A stretch of DNA of 64,000 nucleotides, from positions 1-64,000 of the forward strand of contig JAHBMJ010004946.1 in NCBI GenBank assembly GCA_018398765.1, in the 5' to 3' direction. This document shows, one piece after another, positions 31,387 to 44,184 of the stretch (positions within the stretch are counted from its first letter, which is position 1; the number at the start of each line of letters is the position of its first letter). A model generated the notes under the pieces. It saw only the letters and a list, made by a program, of their open reading frames with translations, did no database searches and had not been told where the DNA came from. The position numbers and the translations under genes are program-made. This stretch comes from Chromera velia. Its lineage: Eukaryota > Sar > Chromeraceae.

Positions 31387-34300
31387 CCCCTCGTTTGAGG
31401 CGGCTGGTCTTTCCATTCAGAGCACCCATGCATCCGCTGGCGCTCTTTGGTTGTTTGCCCTCTGGAACTGGAAGGCCTTTGCCTAGCTTTGCCATGCATC
31501 TCTTTGGGGTCTCTTCTCTTTCTCTCTCCTTTGTCTTTTCGTGCCTTCTTCACGTCTTCTCTACACTTCCAGCAATGGAAGGGAGAAGGTGACCTTGGCG
31601 GATGCAGTGTGTGCGTGTGTGACGACAATGACGTACGGAAATGTGCTTGCAGTACGGGTCCCTGGTGTGGGAGTACATCATGAACATGGAGCTGCAGCCG
31701 AAATTGTGAGTGAATGACTGACTGAATGAGTGAGTAAGGGAGGGAGGCAGTGAGTGAGTGACTCGAGGTGATTCCATGGGGGGTGGGGGGGGCAACGGAA
31801 AAGGAAGGGGTGTCGATGCAATGCTGTTCATATTGTTCGTTCTGCTGGTTTGCTTCTTATTTTTCTGGTTGCTTGGTCCTTCACAACAGTCGGATAAGTT
31901 TTTGGCTGCCCTTTTGGAGCTGCGACTGCAGCACCCCCCTTCCCGTGCCTGCATCTTACAGCGTGCCCGGGTGAGTGAAAGAGTGAAGTATGAGTGTCTC
32001 TGGGGGCTTCTCATGCCCCGTCTTCCCCCCCCCCCTCTGTGTGTGCGTGTGTGTGTGTGCAGCTTGAGAAAACAAATGTACAAGGTGATCCTTCCTCGTT
32101 TGATCTGCATTGGGGTCAGTCTCTCCTTTTCTCATCTGCCATCTTCTGGTTACACTTTGTTTCTGCTTTTGTCTCGCTTCCTGTGTCTTTCACTTTGTTT
32201 CTCTCGAGCTCCAATCCTACTGCTCCGTTTTTATACTCACTCTTCTTCTGTCTCCGTCCTGTCTAAGTTGGGGAGGGCATTTATTGGTCCCGCCTTTCGT
32301 TTCCCCCCTGTTTTTTTCAGTTCTCTCCTTCCTCACCCTTCCCTTCTTTGACTTCCCGTGCCTGCAGACTCCCCAGAAATTGGAGATGAATTTCGAGGAA
32401 CTCTGGGAGTCTCTCGACGAGGAGTCAAAGGGAAAGCTGCACGGTGGGTGTGTTGGCATGCAGCAGAACGGGGGGNNNNNNNNNNNNNNNNNNNNNNNNN
32501 NNNNNNNNNNNNNNNNNNNNGGGGGGGGGGGGGCTGTCGTGACTGTGTGCGAAATAGGGATGATGAGTGCTGTGGAACAGAAAGCATGTAATGTAAATAT
32601 CTGCCTCTCTGCCAGACGGCCAACGTGTCTTCTGGGACCTGATTTTTACATTCACCCATACAGAACAGTCGACACGTCTGGCCTTCAGAATCGTTTTCTT
32701 GGAGTGAGCGGATGTCAGCTTTCCCTTTTGTGTTCTGTGATGCTTCAGTGGGTTTTTCTCTCTTCTACTCGTTCAAGGAATGCATTGGTTTTGGATCTTG
32801 TATGCAGTTAGGTACGCATCTTTCCTCCTTCCTTCCTTCCTGCCTGCATGGTTGTCTCTCCTCTCGTGTTCTCTGTCTCTCATCTCACTACCTCTCCTCC
32901 TTTCTGTCTGACGTCGTCTTTTTTGCAGAGCACTTGGGAAAGCAGGTGGACAGATGCTTCGACAAGGACATCAGTGGGAGGATGGGGGTCCACGTTTTGC
33001 TCAAATACTTCTGCATGTACGTGCGTGCGGTGAAGGAAGGGAGAAGACCGGAGGGGGAAGATGCGGGTGATTGTGGGGCAGATATCAAATATATGTATTG
33101 CGTTCCTTTTGGTTTCGTTTCATTCTTGAGAAAAGGAGTGTTGCCTCTCTGCACTTTCTCTTTCTCTCTCTTTCTTTAGTCGTTATGAGTACTGTCCTTT
33201 TTTCGGAAAGCATCCTGTAGCAAAGGTGCTCTCCGTCGTTTCATGCGGACAGTGGTACTTTTAGAGAGAGAGACGCCCGACTCATCTTTTGGCCGTGGTT
33301 CCCGTTTCTTTCCCCTCCTTTGTCTCTTTTTTGCAGGCACGCGACCCCTGAAGAATTGTCGGACACGATGAAAAAGGTGGGCTTGGGGGTTGGTCTCTTC
33401 GGTTGTTTCATTCTTTTTATGCTCTTCTTTTCTTGTGCGCTCGCTTCTTTTTCTGCTCATCCTTTCACTCCCTGTGAAGTCGTGTACCTCCTCTCTCTCT
33501 CTCGTTCGCTAAATCTTTGTTCTCTCCGTCTCCCATTCTCTCCATACTCCTTTTCTTTTGATTACTCGTTCGTTTGTGTTTTTTGCCCCTGTTGAGTGGA
33601 TTCCTTTCCCATAGTCCTGATTCTCTTTGTCTCTGTCTGAAATGCTTGAAACTTCCCTAATGCATGCGTCCCCTTCTGAGCGATCAGCAGAGACCTTGAT
33701 GCTGATAAGATGAATTTCTCTCGGATGGAGAACCGATTCTCGGTTTTTTTTACTCCATCCCTCTCTCTCCCCCCCTGTCTTCCTGTCTGGTTGTCAGGTG
33801 GAGGAAAACGAGAGCTTCGTCCCTCTTCTGTTGACGAAGGAAGGGGTGGATGTTCTGGTCAGCTTCTTTCTGAAATGCGCTGTTTTTTCTCCACTGTCTC
33901 TCCATACATCTCTCTCTCCCTGCGTGACATTGGGGGGTCCCCTGCAATCAGTTGACCGAAGAAGAAGAGCCACAGAAGGGAAGCTCTCACTTTTCCCCTG
34001 AGCGTGTCCCCTTTTGTCTCTGTTGTTTGTGTGTAAAATGCCATTTTTGTGTTTCCTTTTTTCTGCTTTTGGCCGCTCTCTTGCATCTCTGGCTCAATTC
34101 CCCTCCCTCTGTGCAGACCCAGATTCTGGGGCACGCCAGCAGCAAGCAACGTCGCCAGATCGCGAAGACCTTGAAGGTGGAGGACAAACTCGTCGAGATG
34201 GCCTGCAACATCGTCGACTACAGAGTCCTGCTCAGATTCCTTCATACGGTGGGCTGCAGAAGAGAGCTGGTGGGGGGGGGGAGGAGTTGCGGGATATGTG

Positions 34301-36368
34301 CGGAACAACACGCTTCGTTTCGGATTCCCATCCTCTCAGATCACTCCGAAGTTGAAAGGGAAGGGAAGTCCTCTCCAGCCAAGTGCATTCACCCCCCGCA
34401 GCTGATCAGCACCCAAAGTAACGGAAAATTGTTTTGTTGTTTTCGATGCAGGTCCAATCTTCGAAAATAGCACCTGTGTATCTCTGTGTTGCAGTGTTGC
34501 AGATGTATATACAGTGTACACGGTCTTTGACTGTCTGCGTTCAGGTTGACGACACCAAACTTCTGAAGACATCCCTCCTGAAGGATCTCGCGGGTCCCCC
34601 CCCCCACGAAAACCTCAGAGAGGTGATGGCTTCTTGGGGGGGGAAGTCGGTCCTCCTCTCTCTGATCGTCAGTCAGTCAGCCAGACAGCCAAATAGAGGG
34701 ACAGTGTTCTCCTTCGACCTGGTGTCAGTCCATTTGTTGGTGTTTGCTCGTCCCTCTTTTTTTTTTTCCTTTTCTGCTTTCTGCTTGGAAAGGCGCCCAT
34801 CAAAAAGCAGAGGAAGAAAAAGAGGAAAGACACACAAGGTCCCCCCTCTCCTCTGTTCCTTTTTCTTTCTTGTGAATGGAGTCTCTTTCTTCTTTCGCCC
34901 CATGCTTCCTTCTCCGTTGAATCGACTGAAGGAAATCGGGGGGGGTCCAAAGAACGGATACGAAAGGATTTTCATTTCATTCTGGGTGCGTGTCCCCAAG
35001 TTGAATGAAAGAGGTTGATTTGTTTCTGCTTGTTTGTTACCTTTCTGTTTCTCTTTCCTCTTCCTTTTCTCTCTGTCTGTCAGGTGAAGATAGGGTCAAA
35101 GGATTGGACCCGGGTGTTGCAAGTGGACGAGAGGGCAGTGCTGGAGACACCATCACCCACCAGGTCATGCTGAGGGGGCAGGAAGGGGGGTTAGGGGAAT
35201 GAATGAGAGGCATGATGAAGAGAGAGTCGTAGTGACGGATCGTTGAGAGAACAAGAGGAGGGACCTGGAGGGTATGCGTGGAGGGTAATTGTAATCCATT
35301 TTTTTGTCCTTTGCTGCCTGTCTCTGTTCTCTATTACCCTTTCTTTGCTGCAGCCTTCAAGCAAATGTTCTCGTTGTTTTCACTCTGTTCATCTGCTTTG
35401 CTTTGCTTTGCAGTCTGAAGGCCCCCGAGGCCCGTCAACAGGAGCTGGGGGAGTTCCTTCTCCCAATTCTCAAGGCGACCTTTCTGGGCCTGTTTGCGCC
35501 TCCAGGAAGTGCAAATGCGAAGAAGGCAAAAAAGGGAAAGGCGGTGAAAGAGGTAGAAGAGGAAGACGAAGAAGAGGAAGAAGAGGACGAGGAAGAGCCC
35601 GAAAAGGCGAGCAAAAGAGAGGCCCCGGCATCCTCCTCAGAGGGGGCCCACCCCACCGATGCCTCTGCTGTAGAAGGGCCCCGGCTGGCCCCAGTCCACG
35701 GCATGAGGGGGAAGGGAAAGGACAAGGAGCAGGTCTCTGTGGCTTCGTTGGCCACAGCTCTGAGCAACAACAAGTCAGTCAACTCGCCCGCGTATGTGTA
35801 TGTTGGCGTCTATGTACAGATTTCTGTATTTGTCTTTTCCTCGGTGCAGGAAGAGAGAAAAGGGGACGGGGGAAAAGCTGGTTGAGTGAGAGAAGTGCAC
35901 GTACATGGATTTCTTGTGAAGTTTGCTCCTCCCAGCCTTCTTTCATCATTCGCCTCTCCAAATACCTTCGAGTGCTAGATTGATTAAAGAAATGTGTCTC
36001 AGTGGCTCCGTGCTTTTTCTTTTGTGTCTAAGTTCTTCTCGTCTTCTTATTTGCCAGAGGCGGCGTGGGGGGGGATGCTCTCTCTCTGCATGAAGCTGTC
36101 TGTGCTTTTCGCCTTGTCTTCCTTTGCGAGCATTTTGCGTCTCGCCTGAACTTGATAATTGTGTTGGGCTTTTGCAGACACATATAATATATGTGTTTGT
36201 GTCTCTGACCACTCTGTCTTCTCTTCTCTTCTCTTCTCTTCTCTGACGTGCAGTTCCCTTCTCGTCTTGACGCACTTCCTTCGAAGCACATGGGGTCAGT
36301 CAGTCAGTCCATATGTCTGTACGGAGAGTGAGAGGAAACCCTTTTGGCTGATTGTCGGTCCGATCTGC

Positions 36369-36403
<35 letters not shown>

Positions 36404-38139
36404 GTGTCTGTCTGAGTACATAGTCTGTCTGTGTGTCAGTCAGTCAGTCTGCGTTAGGTTAAGCTGGGAAGAAAACCGACCCATCTTTTGTTTGCTTCAC
36501 CACTTCGCATTTTTGGTGTGCATAGGAAATATTTCGGGCGGAAGAGAATCACACTCTCTATCCCCCCACAATTTTTGCCTTACACCTTCGAACCTGCGTG
36601 CGTTTGTCTGAATTTCTCTTCCCTCTCCCTCTGTGCAACTGCTACTGCTTGGGTAATTTGCAAATGACCCGACGAGTGCGTGCAGACACGGAAGTGTTGC
36701 AGAAAGTCTTGGAGGAGGTGGGGGCGACGGTCAGTCGCTCTCCTTCAACCGAGGTGGACGCCTACGCGTACTTCCAGGCACATGAAAAGAGAGACAGGAA
36801 TTGAGAGAGAAAGGACGGCAGGATGGTGGAATTCGGTTAAGGGAAGTGGCTCAAGTCTCTTTTTGAGAGCCCAGGAGGAGGCCCCATTTTCTTTGTTCGC
36901 GTCATTCGTTTTGTCCCAGTGCTTTTTTGCAATTCTGTTTCCCCTCCTGCCTCTCGCTTTGAAGAAGTCAATTTGTTCCTGTGTGGGTATCCATCTACAC
37001 TCAGGATTTTGTGGAGGAGGAGAGCCGACGCGGTGTGCTGAGAATTCTGAAGGCGTGGGCAGACGCGGCGGCAGAAGGGGACGGTCGGTTGTTCGAAATT
37101 TGGCCTCCCTTTCTGTCTTGTCTGGATTCTGGATTTTTCCTTCTTTGCAGCTGTCTCTCTGTGTGTGTGATTGTTCCTTGAGAGTCCAGAAAAGTCGAAA
37201 TGAGTTTCATTGAGAAGGTCGGTGTGTAGAGAGGACTCTGGATAGATTGGTGAGCAGACAGAAACGTTTTTTGAGGGGGGACTCGCCAAAGTGTAAGCTG
37301 GCAGACTGAATGGGATCAGAAGCCACTTGAAAGACTTTTGGGCTCTTTGGTTCAACATCACGTCTCTGACGTGCTTGTTGACTGTCTGGCTGACTGCAGA
37401 GGCGGCTGTTGCCTGTGACGCCCCGTCTCTTCTCCTGAAGACAATCAAGGCAAAGGGGCCTCTCAAGAGACTGGTGGGTCGCTTGGGCGGGCACAGACAG
37501 AGTATGGTGTCTTCCACCTACTCCTCGCACTGCGCATCCTTCGCTTTATTCTTACAGAAAGGACGTGACTGTACTTGAAGAGATGGAAAGGGAGTGGTCT
37601 GACTGCGATGTTTCAACCAGTCTCTCTTGCGTGTCTTGTGTTTTTTTCATTTGAATCGCATGTCTGATTAAGGGAGAAGACTTTTTTCTTTCCCTTTCTC
37701 TGAATCGTTTTTGCGTCCTTCTGGAATTTGGCTTGCGTCTGCATGTGCGTCGGTCTCCGACTGTCTCAACGGTTGAAGTGCACAGCTACGGCTTCCTCCT
37801 CACTTCAGTGCAATGATCCTTTCTCCAATCAATCTGTCCCTACTCTCTATGCACGCTTTTGTTTTGTCTCTCGTCCACGCTGCCTTCTTGTCTTCTTGTT
37901 TTTGGTCATTGGTCCTCTTTCTTTGCATACCTTCCCTCTCCTTGGTGGGCGAATTTGATTGGATGCTTGTTTCTGGACATGAGTATGCAGGTCGGAGAGA
38001 AGGGCCAATTCCTCCTCTATTGGCTCTGTCACTGTGATCAAGTGAAGAACGGCATCCGAGATGAGGTCAGGGGGAGGGTTGACGTTCTCTCTCTCTCCCT
38101 CTCCCTCTCATCCTCTCTCTCTGTCAGCGTCTATACGTC

Positions 38140-38174
<35 letters not shown>

Positions 38175-38924
38175 GAGTGAGTGAGTGTGAGAGAGAGAGA
38201 GACGAGAGAGGATCTGCTCACTTTAGCAGACTCTTCCTTTCTCTCCCACAGCGTGTGTCTGTCTATGTTCTTGTGCGTGCGTGTGTCCTCTCATTTTGAT
38301 GCATTGAACGAGCGTGATTCACCGCAGGTGAAGGGTGTCGTCAAGAAAATGCTGCCGGAAATCAAACCGAAAGGTGAGGCGGACAGGACGGAGGCTCTTT
38401 TGTTCTTTGCTCTTTCTCCATTATTCCTGTTGGCTTTATTGTTTTGAGCGCCGTTACGTTTGTGCATCGACATTCTGCAGAGGCATCCAAAGTCTCATTC
38501 TTGTCCGCCTCTTTCTTTTTTCTGGTCTTCTGGCGATCCAATAGATGAAAAGACTGACGGGATTGATGATACGAAAAGGATCTGAACGAGCTGAATGACA
38601 CGAGGGCTGCTTGGTGAGGGTTTCTTTCTTTCTTGTCCCGTCCCGATAGAAAAGGATGGCAGCATGGGACTGACCGTCAGAGAGCGCATCGTGCTGTTCC
38701 AAGACTGTCGAGGGGATATGAATGTTAAGAGAAGAGAGAAGAGAGCTCATGCCCAATCATGAGCCGTCAGATAGAATTGATGGGATTTTGGAACGCGGGG
38801 ATTGTTGATGGACGATCCACAAAGGACAGGGCTGTCAAACGTACTTGTGCATGTGCGTGTGCTGTGTGCAGACGATGAGATCCGGAAGGGTTTGACGTTA
38901 CTGAAGGAGGTTCTTGGTAAATAA
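29117..38924 (+). CDS. PUM3: Pumilio-family ribosome biogenesis protein PUM3/PUF6
   Basis: Nucleolar PUF-repeat protein of the PUM3/Puf6 type, 783 aa as built, acting in large-subunit rRNA processing. Exons: 29117-29647, 30081-30230, 30409-30502, 30914-30986, 31236-31308, 31653-31705, 32063-32114, 32368-32443, 32929-33016, 33337-33376, 33798-33857, 34117-34248, 34545-34622, 35084-35163, 35414-35773, 36254-36294, 36686-36729, 37005-37083, 37400-37473, 37991-38065, 38328-38373, 38872-38924. All phases close. The N-terminus is a Gly/Lys-rich basic region (GKGGKGF, FKGKPFKG). Matches to human PUM3 from memory: RALQAMLKWGTEEQQ, YAHNVAMKMLLYASK, GHASSKQRRQIAKTLK, FLHTVDDTKLLKTSLLKDL, and C-terminal VLGK. 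An acidic Glu insert follows FLGLFAPP. Exon 9 and its neighbour flank the 45-bp gap. Confidence 0.9.
29633..29674 (+). repeat. Tandem 21-bp duplication of the PUM3 exon 1 donor
   Basis: GAGATGAAAAGCCAGGTAGG-C is present twice (29633-29653 and 29654-29674), giving two identical CAG|GTAGGC donors. Use of the second would add seven in-frame residues. Confidence 0.85.
31335..31386. repeat. GT then GA microsatellite in PUM3 intron
   Basis: Compound GT/GA repeat about 25 bp after the donor of exon 5. Confidence 0.9.
31890..31970 (+). other. Possible extra PUM3 exon (81 bp)
   Basis: It has a CAACAG acceptor and a strong GTGAGT donor, and its length is divisible by three. It could be spliced in between exons 6 and 7 without changing phase. 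In the joined frame it reads RISFWLPFW. In another frame it reads SDKFLAALLELRLQHPP, which looks more protein-like, so it may be an alternative exon or one whose partner I mis-phased. Confidence 0.35.
32476..32520. other. Assembly gap (45 N)
   Basis: N run flanked by G runs inside the intron after PUM3 exon 32368-32443. A G-rich sequence probably broke the assembly. No exon is lost as far as the reading phase shows. Confidence 0.95.
36366..36415. repeat. CTGT microsatellite in PUM3 intron
   Basis: About twelve CTGT units. The repeat starts some 70 bp after a GTCAGTCAGTCAG donor region. Confidence 0.9.
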
Positions 38925-40322
38925 TAAGTTGGTCTGCGGCGTTGAATGTAAAAAGCAGTCTGTTACATCCTCCGCTAGATCATTCTTCAATCCGACTATA
39001 GCGACGACGTAGTAAAATCTTTCGCTCTAGGATTTTAGATTATTTTTTATTCTAAAATCCTAGCCTAATAGTCCGCTACATTTCTAGCTAAAATCTTATA
39101 AAATTCTCTAAAATGATACCTCTAGTGATACCTAGGATAGGATACATTAAATATATTGATTTTTGAACAGATAATGGTTTTTTTTCATGTATTAATTGGT
39201 TTTGTAAACCTTATAGCTAGTTCGTTAAACTTCGTTTTAATCTAAATGTACATTGTTTGTAGCTTCTTGTACTCGTTTTTCAAATTAAAGTGAGAAACGC
39301 CAGAACAAACGGTCACAAACCTGGAAGTGGTTCATCATTCTTTTTATTATTTTTCATTCTAAAAAATTTGGATGGATTCAATGTATGCGGCTCTTTGCGT
39401 TAGGCCTGCTGTTGACGAGCCTGTCATAGCTGTTGCCCCCCGGACACATCAAATTGTGAAGTGGGACGCTTCTGTTAGCTTCTTCCGTATATGCTGCTAT
39501 ACCATACAGTCTTGTTCGTAATCTTCCACCAGGGACGAAACGATGCTTTTGACCTGCTGGCATTGTGTCCCTTCCACGGTTCTTTACCCCACTTTCTTTC
39601 TTTCTTTCTTTCTTTCCTTCCCTTCCATTCCGTCCCCCACCGCTTTTCCGTCTGTGTCCGTCTGGGCTATCTTCGGAATGCCTCTGATTTTTACAGACTG
39701 GGGGAGGGTCCTGCGACAAGCGAGCAGGCAGTTTTTTCGCATCGGATGTTTGGATGTTTGGATTCTCTATCTACCGAAGGATTGACGTACACAGAAGCCG
39801 GCCTTTTCAGACCGAAAGGCTCTGGTCCATCTTGGAAAGTGTGATCCCATTTCTTTTGGATCAAATCGAAGCTTTTCGGTGTCGACTCCAAGATTTTGCT
39901 CACGTACCCGGTAGTAGAGATAGTTTACATACTGCATTCGAATAGAGGACCAGAAAATTAAGGATGAGAGGAACGCTGAAAGTCGGTAATAAACAGACAC
40001 TTCATGCAACAACATGCAACTTTTAGCAACAACATGCAACTTTTATAACTCTGTGCAGCACAGGCATACAGTCACTATATGGCGAACTGAGGCACACAAA
40101 GAGGCATAACTGAGCTCTGGGCGCCAGTTGTCGACTTTTTGTCTTGACCCTCTAACCCTCCTTCCGAGTCGCTCTCCCTCCCTTCCGCAGTCCTTTCCCC
40201 TCTCCGCTCTCTCAAATGAATAGAATTTCATGCTTTCGAAGGAAACCGTTTCGGCGGCTCGGAATTCTCCACTTTCGTCGCGTGACTCTGTAGACAAGAC
40301 ACAGATCCCTCAAACACCGTGG
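38925..40322. other. Intergenic between convergent PUM3 and Cys-rich gene
   Basis: AT-rich at its left part. Holds a perfect 13-bp inverted repeat (39027-39039 and 39051-39063) about 100 bp after the PUM3 stop, a TTTC run (39591-39614), and a 20-bp direct repeat GCAACAACATGCAACTTTTA (40005 and 40026). No gene is supported. Confidence 0.55.
39027..39063. repeat. 13-bp perfect inverted repeat
   Basis: CTAGGATTTTAGA and TCTAAAATCCTAG are separated by 11 bases (TTATTTTTTAT). It lies downstream of PUM3. It could be a 3'-end structure or the end of a small transposable element. Confidence 0.8.
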
Positions 40323-42529
40323 TCAATAAATGCACGTCTTAAGAAACACAACCAAGTTAAACAGATTCGCGCGATCGTTGGACCTCAAGTCTGAATTCAG
40401 AAAGAAAGACCACTTGTCCGTATGCTGAGATCACGATATGCAAACAAAAAAACAGGCAATGTCCAAGCTTAGTGTCCAATACGGAGGTCGAACTACGGAA
40501 GGAAGACTCAGGATTTTGGACGAATAAACCCACCCTGCATGTTGAGCCTCCGCTCCTCGCATCCCAGCAGCAGACAGGTTCGGCAACGCACTTGTCCTCC
40601 GAGAGGTTCGCGCAGTCAAAGTCCTGCGGTATCTCTCTGACTTCGCACATCGCATTTGTCCATGCGACAGGGCCGTCGGGCCCACGCGCTTGTGTTGTTT
40701 GTTCGCTCAGCACTCTTATCATCGTGATCCTCACTGGCTCGTAGATCTCTGTACCATTTGCTGACAATGCCCCGGGACTGCTTTCGACCGCTTGGTCTCT
40801 AGCGTTCTGCAGGGTGAAGGAAGATGCATAAGCTCTCGAGGACATCACGACACTTCAGCTGTATGGAGGTAAATTTGCATAGACAGACAACAAAAATGAC
40901 AAGGCATGCCACATCGAGGTTTTCATTTAAGAGGTGAAGTCAACCTGCCGCGCGCTCTTGTGAATACAGGCCCCAGTAGAATGTGTGAATCAAGGCACGT
41001 GTTGCAGTGTTGCACAGTAGCTTACCTTGCACTTTCCCTCCTCTCTCGAAGTTTTTGGGGGGTCCCAGCAACAGTCCGGTGCATGGTACTTGCAGTCTGA
41101 TGCTGTCTTGAATCTCGACGCACAATGGTATACTGGACCCTTAAGGTGGTTATCGTCTCCAAAGTAGTCATCGAGATTTGTTCGAGGATTACTTCTTCGG
41201 CTCACAATTCTAGGATCAGTGCCGACAGATCTCTTCATGACAGACGCGTACCCCTGCCAATCTGCATTTTTGATTCGCTCAAGGAATAGACGTCTCTTCT
41301 CTGCGGCCACTTCTCTCTGCAGCCTCCTTTGCTCTGCAGCTTCCTCGTCCGCAATTGCTTGGTCCCTTTGTTCTTTTGATTCCTTACACAGACCTGCAAA
41401 GGAACACGGAACAAAATACACATGGAGGAAAGAGAGTGGAACACACTATTTACAATCGCCTTTTTGACTCGCTTTCTTTTCGATATACAGGGGTGCAGTG
41501 CGTCATTCACATACCTACTGTATGAGCAGATATCCGTCAAAGAAAGCCTTGTTTTAATCGGCTGCATATCAATGTCGATGTACATTGCACGGGGGGTCAT
41601 CTCTGCATGAGCCTTGGCTGCCTGCCTGCTTGCAAGCCTGTCTGACTAGCTGGCGTTCACGCCTTACTTAATTGGACTTGATGTGAGCGCACTCATACAG
41701 CTGATGTGCATGTGCCCAGACAGTCATCCGTGTATGCATATATTGATGTGTTCACACACATACATGCTCCATGTCAGCATGCAGTTGGGTGTGTGTATCC
41801 AAACGTACATGCGGTGTTGCCCTCGCAAAAGAGAGTCAGTCCATAGGGGTGCTCTCGAGTTTTGCGATCGAAGCACGTCGCCTTTTCACAGAAATTACTA
41901 GCTGTCTGTCCTTCACGTTTCGCTGGAACGTCAGCTTTGCACCAGCATTTACCATCCACACAGTCAGCGTTCGGGTCTTTGCAGCCCAAAATTCTGCATG
42001 TGTCAGCCGTCAGACCCCCCTGGTTGGGCGGTCGCGAGCCCTCTTTCGTCTGTTGATCTTTCTGTATGAATGCCGAACCCCAGCTCGAGCCTCCACCGTT
42101 GGTTGGCAGAGCTGCAGGTAAAGGGGAACGTGAATATTTTTTTAAAAAACAAAAGGAGAGCGTCAACGGAAGATCAAGACCAGCAGAGCGCACAAGGGAA
42201 GCTGATAATCTGCCAGTGATCAAAAGACGAGAGAGAAACACAAGATGTCCCACAGGAAGAAAAGTGAGCAACCCAAACAGCAACATTGCTGAATGCCGAG
42301 CTTTGAAAGCACTAGGGAGGGATGCTAATTGAAGGGAATGACAGTTCACGTTTGCACTCCAGGGCTGGAGGAGAGCATCTGTCGCGGCAGGAACCTTCTC
42401 CAATATTAAGTGTGTCTGTCTTTGATTTCATCCTCTTCGTGGATGGACACAGAGGCAGATCACTTTCTTTAGGCAATTCGGGAAGTTCACTTACTGGTCG
42501 TGTTTTGCTGAAGCTCTTCAGGTGTGACG
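40323..42529 (-). CDS. Cys-rich (probably secreted) protein with trefoil-like CCWD modules, 5' end missing
   Basis: Exons: 42495-42529, 41809-42111, 41026-41393, 40534-40806 and 40323-40424. Donors GTAAGT, GTACGT, GTAAGC, GTGGGT, with phases closing. The first exon(s), presumably with a signal peptide, were not found. The second exon has an EGF/EB-like cluster (DTCRILGCKDPNADC, GKCWCK). The third has a charged helical stretch (EEAAEQRRLQREVAAEKRRL) and then module 1: C-x9-C-x6-CCWD-x10-C. The fourth has module 2: C-x7-C-x5-CCWD-x7-C (FDCANLSEDKC, CCWDARSG). The pattern resembles the P-type trefoil signature (C-x9-C-x4-CC[FW]D) but lacks its terminal Trp-Cys and has wider spacing. The last exon ends FLKTCIY. 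Extracellular role is inferred from Cys content. No function is assigned. Confidence 0.6.
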
Positions 42530-43527
42530 CTGCAGAGAAGAAAAGGGGAAATAAGAGACGAGGATATGCATCTATTTCTCACTGACTTGCACCTTCTACT
42601 CAAGTCCGACTAGAGCTCTGACAGAAGGTGACCTTACGCTTATAAGGGACGAAGGAACGAAGAGAGTGAAAGAGTCACGCAGACTGGAAACGGTTGGATT
42701 GTCTGACAGAGAGACATGCATTCGTCTGAGGTCGATCCCAACGAAGCCTCCTACGGAGTGTATTAAGTACGAATACACCGATTCGCTTCCTCAATTGGTG
42801 CTGGGACCCGTCACGGAGACACAGACAGAGTGAACGTCAACATAAATGGGAAAAGGTTGGACTTCCTTCATTGCTTAGTATGTTCTTCTTTGTCTCAGAT
42901 TGCGGGGAATTCTATGAGTGTCATTTACTGTGAGCGTATGTGCGAGTGCCTGCCCGCGGTGTTTTTCGTTCCCCTGCATTTATTGTTGAGCTAGGACGGT
43001 GATTTGGCCCGACTGACCGGGACAGCTGCTTGGCGTCACCCCCGTACCAGACGAAGAAGAAGAAGAAGAAGAAAGCGCAGAGGTCAACTCGAAGAGAGAT
43101 CCACATCGAGGGAACGGCAAGTGAGTGATCGGCTCTTTCAGTTTTAGTGCTCTGGGCTGTGGGGTGTACTTCTCCTCAACTGAAAGCTTCGATCTTTGGT
43201 CGACCACCTGGACAAGGCTGTACGTGTGCATGTACTCAGAGCACTCGATGCAGTGGCGTGGATGAAGGCGCCAAACAGTTTCGCTGGATCTTTGGCTGTA
43301 TCGAACGGGTTCCAGCGCCCTTTCTTGAGTGTTGGACTTGATTCGCTTGTCGGGAGACATCCAAGGGACACAGAGGACGCCTTTTTTGAAGCCGACAAGT
43401 GCTACCTGTTAACATTATTATATTGTGCAACAATGAAGTCGATCGGCTCACATGTATGGCTGTATCGGTATTAATATTAGTATGCATATCGGCGGGTTAA
43501 TTGAATTTAAAGTAAGACTCCAATCCA

Positions 43528-43548
43528 AGTGCGCGCGCTTTGCGCGCG
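43528..43548. repeat. GCGC-rich palindrome
   Basis: GTGCGCGCGCTTTGCGCGCG forms a short inverted repeat. A similar but longer CG-alternating patch occurs at 55599-55680. Confidence 0.7.
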
Positions 43549-44184
43549 GAGAAAAGTGTGTGCTGCGGTTCCACTGGCCCCGGAAATCGGCCGGCGCTGC
43601 ATGAGAAGAATCATGCATGAATTAAGGTGCAAGCTACAGTTTAAAATATTACTACCAAAAAAAAAAGAAAGAAGAAAAGGAAAAAAGCATAAAGGTGCCC
43701 AAAATTACTCTTGGAGATTTTATTTCCGCTTTCCGGGCTATTCACACCCCAGATGTCCGTATATGCCCGCATATCACCTCACATCTAACCTCTAACCCCC
43801 GATTTAGCCCAGACGACATGCCACACTGACGTACGCTATTGCATGTGAAGCAACAAAAATTTTATAGTTCCTTATAGCGGGTCTTATACGTGATATGATG
43901 CGGCTATAATCTGTACCATATTTTTTTTTCTCAAAATAATCCGACAAAGGAATTTAGAAGAATAATACACTTAAACATACGTACCAGTATAGACTTAAAA
44001 GTACTTAAAAGTTGAGGGCTTTGAAACATGAATTCTCTGCAATAATTTTTAAGTATTTTTGAGTCTGAACAGACGCTAGCATTCCATAGCTAACCCTAGC
44101 CTTACTGTACTTTACTATTCCTAGGCATATCACAGCAAAAAAAAATAAAAACTGAAAAGTTACCTAAATTAATTTTTTTTTTTT

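Noticed and set aside
36730-36777. Extension of PUM3 exon 36686-36729 to a GC donor at 36778
   Set aside because: The reading (SRSPSTEVDAYAYFQ) is plausible and keeps phase, but a GC donor without the usual GCAAGT context is weaker than the GTCAGT at 36730.
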